Below, one piece after another: positions 53,562-61,653 of a DNA stretch of 64,000 bases; positions within the stretch are counted from its first letter, which is position 1, and each line of letters opens with the position of its first letter. The translations under genes and the position numbers were made by a program. The DNA is from JAKLQR01 sp963753165. Lineage in GTDB: Bacteria; Nitrospirota; Thermodesulfovibrionia; Thermodesulfovibrionales; SM23-35. Under the pieces are notes generated by a model. The model did not search any database. It was not told where the DNA came from and worked only from the letters and a program-made list of their open reading frames with translations. The stretch is from the NCBI GenBank assembly GCA_963753165.1, contig CAVWBP010000002.1, positions 186,001-250,000 of the forward strand, given 5' to 3'.

Positions 53562-54796
53562 AAATCCTTTACGTTGTCAATGATTTTTTCCCTCTCTATT
53601 ATGGTGGGGTTGAAAGGTATGTATTAAATATCAGCAAACAATTGCAAAGGATGGGGCACCATGTCAAAGTGCTCACTTATGGTATGGACGACAAAGATCA
53701 GGGATATTCCCAGAAGGGGAATTTCTATTACAAGGAATATATTTATGAGAACATAGCGGTACTTTCTATAAGGCATGAAACAATCCCTCACGATATCGGA
53801 TTTCGTATAGGAGATGCCCAGATGGAACAAGCTCTCGCCGATATTCTGAGCGAGGAATCTCCAGATCTTATCCACGTCGCCCACCCCATGAAATTAAACT
53901 CCGTTATCAGCCTTGCTGCGGAGTGCGGTATCCCTGTAGTTTTGACTCTCACGGACTTCTGGCTTTTGTGCCCGAGAGGGCGTTTTTTTAAGCCAGATTA
54001 TTCGCCGTGCAATTCTCCCGGTGGTGGTGAGAAATGCATGCGTGAGTGCGGGATTGACGCTTCTGTTGTCGAGCGGTATCAGCAGGCAACTCTGATATTC
54101 GAGAAAGCGAGTAAAGTCATTGCTCCATCGAGGTTTATCATCAAGATCTTTGAAAACAATGGCTGGCAAAAGGAGATAATGCTCGTCAGGCATGGTTTTG
54201 TATATTCACTTAAAAGTGCAATTGCTCCCTCGAAAGTAAGCAAGAGAAAATCTGTGGTGTTTGGATATACGGGGTTAGTTACGCGTTTCAAGGGCGTCGA
54301 CCTCTTGATTGAATCCTTCCGCAAGGTAAAACATGAGGACATATCACTCTCCTTGTACGGAGATATCTACCGGGAATGGATTTGGGAGAGGACATTCTAT
54401 GAAGACATCGTAAAATCCACCGCAACAGATACGCGGATACAATTTATGGGGAAGTATACACACGATGATCTTTCCGCAATCTTCAGTGCTGTAGATATCA
54501 CTGTCATCCCCTCTACAACACTTGAGAGTTACGGGCTTGTTGTGACGGAGAGCTTAGCACACAATGTCCCCGTAATAGTCTCCGATATTGTCGGCAGTGC
54601 CTATGAATATGTCGTTGACGGCAAGAACGGATTTATTTTCCCTGTAAACAAGCCTGAAATGCTCTCTGAAATTATCAGCAGTATTGCGTATGATCCTTCT
54701 ATCCTGTCGGATCTGCGCAGCAATATTATCCCCCCCCCGCGAATCGAGGAAGAGGCCTTTATGCTTGAAAACATCTATAAGGAATTGTCGCATTGA
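53558..54796 (+). CDS. GT4-family glycosyltransferase
   Basis: About 412 residues from the ATG at 53558, which overlaps the previous stop (ATGA). It has a GT-B fold: the N-terminal ILYVVNDFFPLYYGGVERYV (acceptor side) and the C-terminal donor domain with FGYTGLVTRFKGVDLLIESF, VIPSTTLESYGLVVTESLA (the E-x7-E motif) and VDGKNGFIFPV. An insert with several Cys (LLCPRGRFF...CNSPGGGEKCMRECG) is common in this subgroup. Retaining transferase of unknown sugar. Confidence 0.88.
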   Translation: MKILYVVNDFFPLYYGGVERYVLNISKQLQRMGHHVKVLTYGMDDKDQGYSQKGNFYYKEYIYENIAVLSIRHETIPHDIGFRIGDAQMEQALADILSEESPDLIHVAHPMKLNSVISLAAECGIPVVLTLTDFWLLCPRGRFFKPDYSPCNSPGGGEKCMRECGIDASVVERYQQATLIFEKASKVIAPSRFIIKIFENNGWQKEIMLVRHGFVYSLKSAIAPSKVSKRKSVVFGYTGLVTRFKGVDLLIESFRKVKHEDISLSLYGDIYREWIWERTFYEDIVKSTATDTRIQFMGKYTHDDLSAIFSAVDITVIPSTTLESYGLVVTESLAHNVPVIVSDIVGSAYEYVVDGKNGFIFPVNKPEMLSEIISSIAYDPSILSDLRSNIIPPPRIEEEAFMLENIYKELSH

Positions 54797-54821
54797 TTTA
54801 TACTGTAAAAAAGAGGATTGC

Positions 54822-55202
54822 ATGCCCACAATCTCTGTTGTAATTCGCGCGAAAAACGAAGAAAAGTCCATTGGATCAACACTGAAAGGTCTCCGTGGCC
54901 AGGATATAACTTTCCCCATAGAGACACTCCTTATTGATTCTGGTTCGACTGACCGGACGCTTATTATCGCCCGTGAATATAATTGTAAAATCATTCTTGT
55001 CCCTCAGGAATTATTCACTTACGGATATGCATTGAACAGAGGAATCAAAGAGTCTTCCGGAGAGATTATTTGTCTCCTTTCGGCACATTGTATACCGAGA
55101 AACGAACGATGGCTCGCGGAACTGGTACAGCCGATAGTGGCCGGATCCGTTCATGCCACCTTCGGAAGGCAGGTGCCGGTTCACGGGAGTGAATCCTTTT
55201 GA
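54822..55202 (+). CDS. GT2 glycosyltransferase, N-terminal part (frameshifted)
   Basis: Starts at 54822 with aagagg upstream. The GT-A nucleotide-binding half is intact: ISVVIRAKNEEKSIGSTL, ETLLIDSGSTDRTL, FTYGYALNRGIKES, and CLLSAHCIP in the DxD position. It resembles the C-terminal GT2 domain of 51129. The frame ends at HGSESF, but HGVNPFEELSLRKHF in the next frame continues the family pattern if one G is removed from GGG at 55185-55187. Confidence 0.7.
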   Translation: MPTISVVIRAKNEEKSIGSTLKGLRGQDITFPIETLLIDSGSTDRTLIIAREYNCKIILVPQELFTYGYALNRGIKESSGEIICLLSAHCIPRNERWLAELVQPIVAGSVHATFGRQVPVHGSESF

Positions 55203-55710
55203 AGAGTTATCCTTACGGAAACACTTTCCTCCCCTGCCTAAAAAAAGCGGCCGAGTCCCTTTTTCCAATGCAAACTGTGCTTTCCTGAAGGAAATGTGGA
55301 ATGTGATGCCGTTTAATGAGACCTTGCCGGGCTGGGAGGATTATCTCTGGTACCTCCTTCTCAATGAACGCTATATTTTTCAGTACCGTCCTGAGGCAGC
55401 AGTTACTCATACGCATCCATTTTCCATCAAGTCCGTCATGCGCAGGACCTATAACGATGGCAGGGCATTCGGGCTGATCAGGGATCAATATGGAATCGAT
55501 ATCTACAACACACTCTATCCGGGATTTATGTCAAAAGTCAGGATGCTCGTGGATGATCTTATAAACCATGTGACTTTTTTCAGGGATCAAGGGTATATAA
55601 AATATATTCCCTTGATCCCTGTGGTAAGATTTTTTTCCTATTTTACTTACTGGAAGGGCGTTCGATCAGCAAAACTGGGAGTAAGTCAGACGCTGAGAAA
55701 AATGGTATGA
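55153..55710 (+). CDS. GT2 glycosyltransferase, C-terminal part (frameshifted)
   Basis: Continuation of 54822-55202. It includes FSNANCAFLKEMWNVMPFNE and the GT2 acceptor-side motif LPGWEDYLWYL (the ED base region), then IFQYRPEAAVTHTHPFSIKS typical of rhamnosyltransferase-like GT2 enzymes. The ATG at 55153 lies in sequence that is coding in the other frame and is unlikely to be used. The end overlaps the next gene by four bases (ATGA), showing that the ordinary downstream frame is this one. Confidence 0.7.
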   Translation: MPPSEGRCRFTGVNPFEELSLRKHFPPLPKKSGRVPFSNANCAFLKEMWNVMPFNETLPGWEDYLWYLLLNERYIFQYRPEAAVTHTHPFSIKSVMRRTYNDGRAFGLIRDQYGIDIYNTLYPGFMSKVRMLVDDLINHVTFFRDQGYIKYIPLIPVVRFFSYFTYWKGVRSAKLGVSQTLRKMV

Positions 55711-57830
55711 CAGAGAACATGGACAAGCTTATTTCAATAATTGTAAGAACCAAAGACAGGCCGATACTCCTGAAAAGAGCGATAACGAGTATTGCCCGGC
55801 AAACGTACAGACCGATCGAGGTAGTGCTCGTGAACGATGGGGGCTGTGATCTTGATCTGGACGAATTGAAAGATGTCCTGAGCAATATCCCCTTGAACTA
55901 TATCAGGCTCCATGAAAATACCGGAAGAGCACATGCGGCAAATGTGGGGATCGAGAATGTACGGGGAGAATATATCGGTTTTCTCGATGACGATGATGAG
56001 CTCTATCCCGAGCATCTGTATATCCTTACTCAGGCACTCGAACCAGAGGGACGGAAAATTGTCTATTCGGATGCGGAGATGGTTTTTACGGAATTGAAAG
56101 GAGATGAAATTGTCGAGACATTTAGATATGTCTTTTACTCGCATGAGTTTTCGCCTGCTGCCCTGCTCCTCCAGAACTATATCCCTTTCATGTGTCTCCT
56201 CTTCCCCAAGGAAGTATTTTCGGATGCGAGATTTGATGAAAGTTTTGATATCTTCGAAGACTGGATGTTCCTGATCCGGTTATCCAAGAAGCACTGGTTT
56301 CTCCATATTAAGAGAGTTACCGCAAAATATATGCAATGGAGCGATGAATCACAGATCACCAGGAGGGCACTGACGGAAGACTTCAGTCGAGAGGCTTACA
56401 TGAGGGTATTGGAGTGGAATATGAAAAATATTTCATCAGAAGCCATCTATACCTATTGTGTTTTTATGGCTACAGAGAAAAAGAAATTTTTCGATGAACT
56501 CATAAAAAAGGAAGCAGACTATTTCAATGAAAAAGTAGCATTGACCAATGAGCTTTTAAGCTTGAAGTCGGAAAATCTGCATTTTAAGCTAGAAAAGAGG
56601 CAGCTGAGTGCGGAGAAACACCAAGTTGAACAAGAACTAGAAGAGCTGAGACAAGAAAGGGGAAGAATCCTCAATGAACTGAGTGACTTGAAAAAGTTCC
56701 TTGCAGAAATTTCCTCCAGTTTGGGATGGAATCTGGTTGAACGGTACCGTACCGTGAAGAATTGGGTTATCCCCGCTGGCACAATGAGGAGAAGAGGCTA
56801 TGATCTTTTCCTGAAAAGCGTCAAAGTTCTGAAAAAAGAAGGCATGCAAGGGTTCCTCTCAAAGGCGGAGAAAAAAAGTCGATCGGAGCTGAAGAAAATC
56901 GAATACAGGTGGGGGCTGAATAGATTCCGAGGTATGCCTTCTGGAATGACCGTGGAGATATGCGATTTCTCTCAGCGGCCGGTCACGATCATTATGCCGG
57001 TCTATAATGGCCATGAATGTCTCGGTAGCTGTTTCGAAAGTATCATAAGGAATACCGATCTGGCCCTCAATTCCCTTATTCTTATTGACGATGGAAGTAC
57101 TGATGCAAGGGTCCGGGAATATCTGGCAAAGATCAGAAAATGGCGCAATGGTCGCAATATACAGGTTCTCTGGAACAGAAAAAATTTGGGCTTTACGCAG
57201 ACAGTGAACCGGGGAATGAAACGATCTCCGCAGGACGTCATTCTTTTAAACTCGGATACAATTGTTACGAGAAACTGGACAAACAAATTACAAAGAGCAG
57301 CCTATTCCAGCCCCCGGGTTGCGACTGCTACGCCGCTTTCTAATTATATGACGATTAATGGTATCCCTGAACCATTCCGTTTCAATCCGGTGCCCGAAGA
57401 TATGACTGTCGATACCTTTGCCGATTTCCTCGATCATATATCTCTCCGTTATTATCCGAAGATACCGGCGGGAGTCGGTTTCTGTCTCTACATAAAACGA
57501 TCAGTCCTCGATGAAGTAGGGTATTTCGATGAGAAACGGTTTGGCAGAGGATATGCAGAGGAGACAGACTTTTGCATGAGGGCCCTGAAAAAAGGATATA
57601 TTCATGTCCTGGATGATGCTACCTATATCTATCATGTAGGCGGTGTTTCATTCGAATCCGTCCGGGATCCAGAAGTGCTCAGGACGAAGAATATGATGAT
57701 TGAACAGAATCTGGAGACTCTGAAAGCACTGCATCCAGAGTACTCGAGTTTAGTTGAGCAGGCAATGAAAGAGAATCTTTTGCCGGTGCATGAATATATA
57801 CGTTTAAGAATGAAAGCACGGGAGAATTAA
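55707..57830 (+). CDS. bifunctional glycosyltransferase with two GT2 domains (paralogue of 51129)
   Basis: 707 residues. The N-terminal GT2 domain (about 7-245) opens ISIIVRTKDRPILLKRAI and has FLDDDDELYPEHLY, nearly the same as the N-terminus of the 51129 protein. A strong coiled coil (about 265-345, Leu/Glu/Lys heptads) separates it from a second GT2 domain (about 425-655): VTIIMPVYNGHECL, LILIDDGSTDARV, LLNSDTIVTRNW (DxD) and AEETDFCMRALKKGY (base). The second domain differs from that of 51129, so the two enzymes share an acceptor or first sugar and differ in the second (inference). Confidence 0.86.
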   Translation: MTENMDKLISIIVRTKDRPILLKRAITSIARQTYRPIEVVLVNDGGCDLDLDELKDVLSNIPLNYIRLHENTGRAHAANVGIENVRGEYIGFLDDDDELYPEHLYILTQALEPEGRKIVYSDAEMVFTELKGDEIVETFRYVFYSHEFSPAALLLQNYIPFMCLLFPKEVFSDARFDESFDIFEDWMFLIRLSKKHWFLHIKRVTAKYMQWSDESQITRRALTEDFSREAYMRVLEWNMKNISSEAIYTYCVFMATEKKKFFDELIKKEADYFNEKVALTNELLSLKSENLHFKLEKRQLSAEKHQVEQELEELRQERGRILNELSDLKKFLAEISSSLGWNLVERYRTVKNWVIPAGTMRRRGYDLFLKSVKVLKKEGMQGFLSKAEKKSRSELKKIEYRWGLNRFRGMPSGMTVEICDFSQRPVTIIMPVYNGHECLGSCFESIIRNTDLALNSLILIDDGSTDARVREYLAKIRKWRNGRNIQVLWNRKNLGFTQTVNRGMKRSPQDVILLNSDTIVTRNWTNKLQRAAYSSPRVATATPLSNYMTINGIPEPFRFNPVPEDMTVDTFADFLDHISLRYYPKIPAGVGFCLYIKRSVLDEVGYFDEKRFGRGYAEETDFCMRALKKGYIHVLDDATYIYHVGGVSFESVRDPEVLRTKNMMIEQNLETLKALHPEYSSLVEQAMKENLLPVHEYIRLRMKAREN

Positions 57831-57831
57831 G

Positions 57832-59043
57832 TTGACGCTGCTCTATGTGATAGACCAGAAGCCTGACGGATATCCGGGCGGCATCGAGTACCATCAGCTT
57901 GATCTCATCAGATATTTCAGGGAGAAGAATATCCCTGTCTTTCTTTTTTTTCCTGAAGAACATTCACTTTGTCTCAGGCAGTATCGAGGGGACCGTATCG
58001 ACGAGACCAGGTACGAGGGCATGAAACTCAATGACCACAGGCTGAGAGATCCCCTCCTGGAAGAATCGTTCAAGAGGGTTCTCAACGACACAGATGCAGA
58101 TATCGTCCATTTCCAGAGTATTCGGACAATGCCTCTCTCATTCATTGAAGTCGCAAAGAGTGCCGGGAAAAAAGTAATTGTCTCATTCCATGAATATTAT
58201 TTCTGGTGCATCAATTGCATCATGCTTGCTCCTGATTTCTGCTGGTTCGAGCGGGATGAAAAGAAATGTTTTTCATGCCTCATGAGAACTCATTATCCTG
58301 TACCTGCAGGGTATGTGAAGCAGAGGAGAGAATATATCCAACACCTGTTCACGAAAATCGACAGGATTATCATGCCTTCTTTATATGTGCGGGACGTCTT
58401 TCTGAGCCTCTATAAGGGACTGAAAGAAGAACAATGTGTACTAATAGAATTTGGCGTAGACAGCAAGATCCTGGAGGAGTCGAACAGCATGACGACGGCC
58501 AGAACAGGCAGATTCCTGAAAATTGCATTCTTGGGGAACTTCCTCCACTATAAGGGTAACAAAACCTTTCTGGAAATCCTTGACTATTACCGGAATTCAC
58601 TCGCCTTCCGATTTAGTATAATAGGAAATATTTTCGATCACTCGATCATTCCGGTCCAGAAGAATCTTTTTGTGGCAGGTGGATATACAAGAGACAATGT
58701 CGTGAAGAAAATACACGAGGTAAATCCTGATCTTATCCTCTTGCTCTCAAACTGGCCTGAAACATTCTCATACACCCTGTCAGAATCGATAGCGAGCAGC
58801 GTCCCGGTGATTGCAACCGATGGTGGCGCCCTCCGGGAAAGAGTTGCGAGTGAGTGCGCTGGATTTCTTGTGCCTGTGGAGAACCCTTTACCGAGGATCA
58901 TCGAGATCATAGAGGATATCAGGCGCAATCCGGTCGTGATGGATTTTCTCAATGAAGCGGTCAAAAAGGCAAGGGGGAGGTTAAAAACAGTAGATGATAT
59001 GTCGAAAATCACTTTTGCTGTCTATCGATCTCTCCTGCAGTAA
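57832..59043 (+). CDS. GT4-family glycosyltransferase
   Basis: 403 residues with a TTG start one base after the previous stop. GT-B fold: LYVIDQKPDGYPGGIEYHQL at the N-terminus, a Cys-containing insert (CWFERDEKKCFSC), then the donor domain AFLGNFLHYKGNKTFLEIL, NWPETFSYTLSESIA (E-x7-E) and ATDGGALRERV. It is related in layout to the GT4 at 53558. It belongs to the same surface-glycan cluster. Confidence 0.85.
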   Translation: MTLLYVIDQKPDGYPGGIEYHQLDLIRYFREKNIPVFLFFPEEHSLCLRQYRGDRIDETRYEGMKLNDHRLRDPLLEESFKRVLNDTDADIVHFQSIRTMPLSFIEVAKSAGKKVIVSFHEYYFWCINCIMLAPDFCWFERDEKKCFSCLMRTHYPVPAGYVKQRREYIQHLFTKIDRIIMPSLYVRDVFLSLYKGLKEEQCVLIEFGVDSKILEESNSMTTARTGRFLKIAFLGNFLHYKGNKTFLEILDYYRNSLAFRFSIIGNIFDHSIIPVQKNLFVAGGYTRDNVVKKIHEVNPDLILLLSNWPETFSYTLSESIASSVPVIATDGGALRERVASECAGFLVPVENPLPRIIEIIEDIRRNPVVMDFLNEAVKKARGRLKTVDDMSKITFAVYRSLLQ

Positions 59044-59081
59044 CGACGGGAAAATATTCTCCGGAGTGCAGGAGTCATAGT

Positions 59082-59942
59082 ATGCCGGAAGACCAGGACA
59101 AGAACGGTGAGTTTGACTTCCCTCCCGGACATTATTTTTCACCGATTCCTTCTATAGAAGAGATAAAACTGCGGGAAGAATATATCTTCGATCAGTGGCC
59201 GGAAGCGCTTCCCGGGATCGATATGCGCGTAAGAGAGCAACTCGCGCTCCTGGAGGAATTCAGGAAATTCTACGGGGAGTTTCCGTTTGAAGCACAGGGC
59301 AGGGAAGGCCTGCGTTTCTCTCTCAACAACCCAAGTTACAGCCATTCTGATGCGTTAATCCTTTACTGCATGTTGCGGTATCTCAGGCCGAAGAAGATCA
59401 TAGAGATAGGTTCGGGCTTCTCATCGTGTCTCATGCTGGATATTAATGAGATTTTCATGGGAAACCGTGCCAAGTGTACTTTTATTGAGCCGTATCCTGA
59501 ATTGCTGCTCACACTTCTTAAGGATACGGACGAACCGCAGATCGAAATTATACCGAGCAGGCTTCAGGAGGTTGATCCTGATATTTTTTCCACGCTGTCT
59601 GCATCAGACATCCTGTTCATCGACTCCACCCATGTGTCAAAAGTAGACAGCGATGTGAACCATATCTTTTTCCGCATATTGCCCCTTCTCCAGTCCGGGG
59701 TGTATATCCATTTCCATGATATCTTTTATCCTTTCGAATACCCGAAGAGCTGGTTTTATGAAGGTCTTGCATGGAATGAAGCGTATATCCTCCGCGCGTT
59801 TCTTCAGTATAATAGCGAGTATAAGATCAAATTTTTCAACACATATCTGGCATACTTTTTCCGTGAAAAGTTTTTCCGTGAAATGCCTCTGCAGTTAGAC
59901 TATGTAGGCGCGAGCATCTGGCTTGAAAAAGGTTCTCTGTAA
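59082..59942 (+). CDS. class I SAM-dependent methyltransferase (Methyltransf_24 type)
   Basis: 286 residues; aggag lies upstream. Motif I is IIEIGSGFSSCLMLDI (about 107), with TFIEPYPE as the ribose-binding strand and DILFIDSTHVSKVDSDVNHI as the metal/catalytic loop seen in glycan-cluster methyltransferases. The HDIFYPFEYP segment is typical of this group. It probably methylates a sugar or caps a glycan chain made by the adjacent transferases. Confidence 0.82.
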   Translation: MPEDQDKNGEFDFPPGHYFSPIPSIEEIKLREEYIFDQWPEALPGIDMRVREQLALLEEFRKFYGEFPFEAQGREGLRFSLNNPSYSHSDALILYCMLRYLRPKKIIEIGSGFSSCLMLDINEIFMGNRAKCTFIEPYPELLLTLLKDTDEPQIEIIPSRLQEVDPDIFSTLSASDILFIDSTHVSKVDSDVNHIFFRILPLLQSGVYIHFHDIFYPFEYPKSWFYEGLAWNEAYILRAFLQYNSEYKIKFFNTYLAYFFREKFFREMPLQLDYVGASIWLEKGSL

Positions 59943-59980
59943 AGGATGCCGGACAGCACAACACAGCGGGAGGTTCAGCC

Positions 59981-61042
59981 TTGTTCTTTATCGATTCACT
60001 ATTGAGAATCCTCATGCCCGGCCGGCCGGGGAGAGTTGCAGCGCCGGACAGCTGCGGCAATATCTCTGCGAATAAATTCACGGGCAGGGACAGGCAGGGA
60101 ATCGACACGCCCCTCCGCGATTCGGTTCGGAGGATGATTCTCGAGAATAAAGAGAATTTGCATAATCCCTTCTTTATCCTTATGCGGTATCTTACAGACC
60201 TCGATGAACAAATATCCGGTATTGCCCCGGTCTCCTGTGCCGAGTATGAAAACTATTTCAGGAAAAACTTTCTGCTCAGCAATTGCCCGCTTGCAATCGA
60301 TCCTGTATCTGTGAAAAAACAGGAGGACATCATACAGTTCATCGATTCCTATGATCGTGCACATCTCTGGAAGATGGTCTCTCATGTATTTGTAGGATTA
60401 ATCGGATTTCTTGTGAGCAGGAGGAGCAAGGTCAGCCTTCTCGATTTCGGATCAGGTCAGAGTTGCGGCATGTATGGAGAAAACGGTCGTTTTCTCTTTA
60501 CAGGGAAGCACGTCGATACCGATGCCGTTGCATTCTGGGCCATTGATGAACTCCATGAACCCTCAGGGGCTATTTTTCAAAAAGCGAATTATCTGAAAAG
60601 CAATATTCTCTCGTTCACTCCCGGGGAAAAATTTGATCTCATAACAGGCCACCATGTGCTCGAACACTGCTGCGACTGGCAAGATGTCATTGGACATGTC
60701 GCAGGGCTTCTGAAGGAAGACGGGTACCTCTATCTTTCTTTCCCGCGCTTCGGTGGATTTTACGATACCGTCTACCGCCTGATTTCACCGCATGACCATT
60801 GCGCTGATTTCTCTCTGGAAACTCTTATAAGCACTGCCGGGAAGAACGGTCTCAAAGAGTGCCTGGTGGATGTCTATGTCGATCCGAACGGCAAATTCGA
60901 CTGGATACCTTCGATATACCCAGAGCTTGTCAGCAAGCAAATGTCTGACTGCTTTTATGACCTCTGTATATCGATCGATTCAAAACTGCTCATAGGGTAT
61001 CACCATTACGGATATTACGTGGTTTTCAGAAAAACTTCCTGA
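59981..61042 (+). CDS. class I SAM-dependent methyltransferase
   Basis: 353 residues with a TTG start; the start is uncertain. The N-terminal 140 residues are helical and of unknown role. The methyltransferase core follows with SLLDFGSGQSCGMYGENG (motif I, about 148) and FDLITGHHVLEHCCDWQDVI (about 212), then LKEDGYLYLSFPRFG. It is the last gene of the glycosyltransferase cluster and may act on lipid-linked or surface sugars. Confidence 0.8.
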   Translation: MFFIDSLLRILMPGRPGRVAAPDSCGNISANKFTGRDRQGIDTPLRDSVRRMILENKENLHNPFFILMRYLTDLDEQISGIAPVSCAEYENYFRKNFLLSNCPLAIDPVSVKKQEDIIQFIDSYDRAHLWKMVSHVFVGLIGFLVSRRSKVSLLDFGSGQSCGMYGENGRFLFTGKHVDTDAVAFWAIDELHEPSGAIFQKANYLKSNILSFTPGEKFDLITGHHVLEHCCDWQDVIGHVAGLLKEDGYLYLSFPRFGGFYDTVYRLISPHDHCADFSLETLISTAGKNGLKECLVDVYVDPNGKFDWIPSIYPELVSKQMSDCFYDLCISIDSKLLIGYHHYGYYVVFRKTS

Positions 61043-61209
61043 GTACGTAACCCTTCATATATGCGGAAAGTGTTCGGGAAAATATTTAACCCGATAAGGG
61101 TATTCAGGCGCCTTCGCATGGTCCTTGAAAAAAATCTTCAAACCATTCGGGTAAAGAGAGACTAAGGTGCGGGAAAATATTTTTATCACCCTGTCTGCGC
61201 ACGGCGCAT

Positions 61210-61236
61210 AAAAAAGATTCCTGATGAACAGGAATC
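61210..61236 (-). terminator. possible intrinsic terminator, minus strand
   Basis: gattcctg and caggaatc form a perfect 8-bp stem with a 5-base loop, and on the minus strand it is followed by TTTTTT. No minus-strand gene lies upstream of it, so it either ends an unrecognised antisense transcript or serves only as a hairpin after the methyltransferase gene. Confidence 0.45.
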
Positions 61237-61269
61237 CTCACCTCTTATGAGTTTCCGGAGGGTGGCAGC

Positions 61270-61298
61270 TTGACAATACCCGGCGAATAAATTATTGT
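61270..61298 (+). promoter_or_regulatory. sigma-70-type promoter of gspD
   Basis: TTGACA (61270-61275), a 17-base spacer, then TATTGT (61293-61298). The -35 is perfect. The start codon of the secretin gene lies 35 bases after the -10, with aaggagg in between. Confidence 0.55.
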
Positions 61299-61332
61299 TA
61301 CTAAATTATAGCAGTGCAAGAAGGAGGCTTCT

Positions 61333-61653
61333 TTGAGATTCAGGATATTCGTTGTTTCCCTGCTTATTTGCATGGTCGTTTCAGTGCAAATGTCCTGTCC
61401 TGTCTTTTCTCAGGAAATCGGACAGGGAGCAGGAGAAGATATTGGTGATGAGCAACGGACAATAATTCAGGACAGGCAGCAGCAGATAGAATCTGTTGTT
61501 CAGGATAAACTCAAAAAAAGGCTCCCCGGCAGAGACATAAGTTCCGGGGCTTCAGGCTCGAAACCGATCGCCACCAGTTCGCCTACAGAAACGGATATAC
61601 AGGAAGTGCCGGTAAGAGAACCGCAGGAGCTTGATGCACCAGCAGGAGCTTGA
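61333..61653 (+). CDS. gspD: secretin GspD, signal peptide and N-terminal linker (frameshifted)
   Basis: 106 residues from a TTG preceded by aaggagg. A signal peptide (IFVVSLLICMVVSVQMSCPVFS) is followed by a Gln/Glu-rich linker ending PVREPQELDAPAGA. The downstream ORF lacks any signal peptide, and its first residues (HQQELEPQEEQQP) continue the same type of linker, so this is almost certainly the 5' end of the same gene. Dropping one base near 61630 joins them. Confidence 0.7.
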   Translation: MRFRIFVVSLLICMVVSVQMSCPVFSQEIGQGAGEDIGDEQRTIIQDRQQQIESVVQDKLKKRLPGRDISSGASGSKPIATSSPTETDIQEVPVREPQELDAPAGA

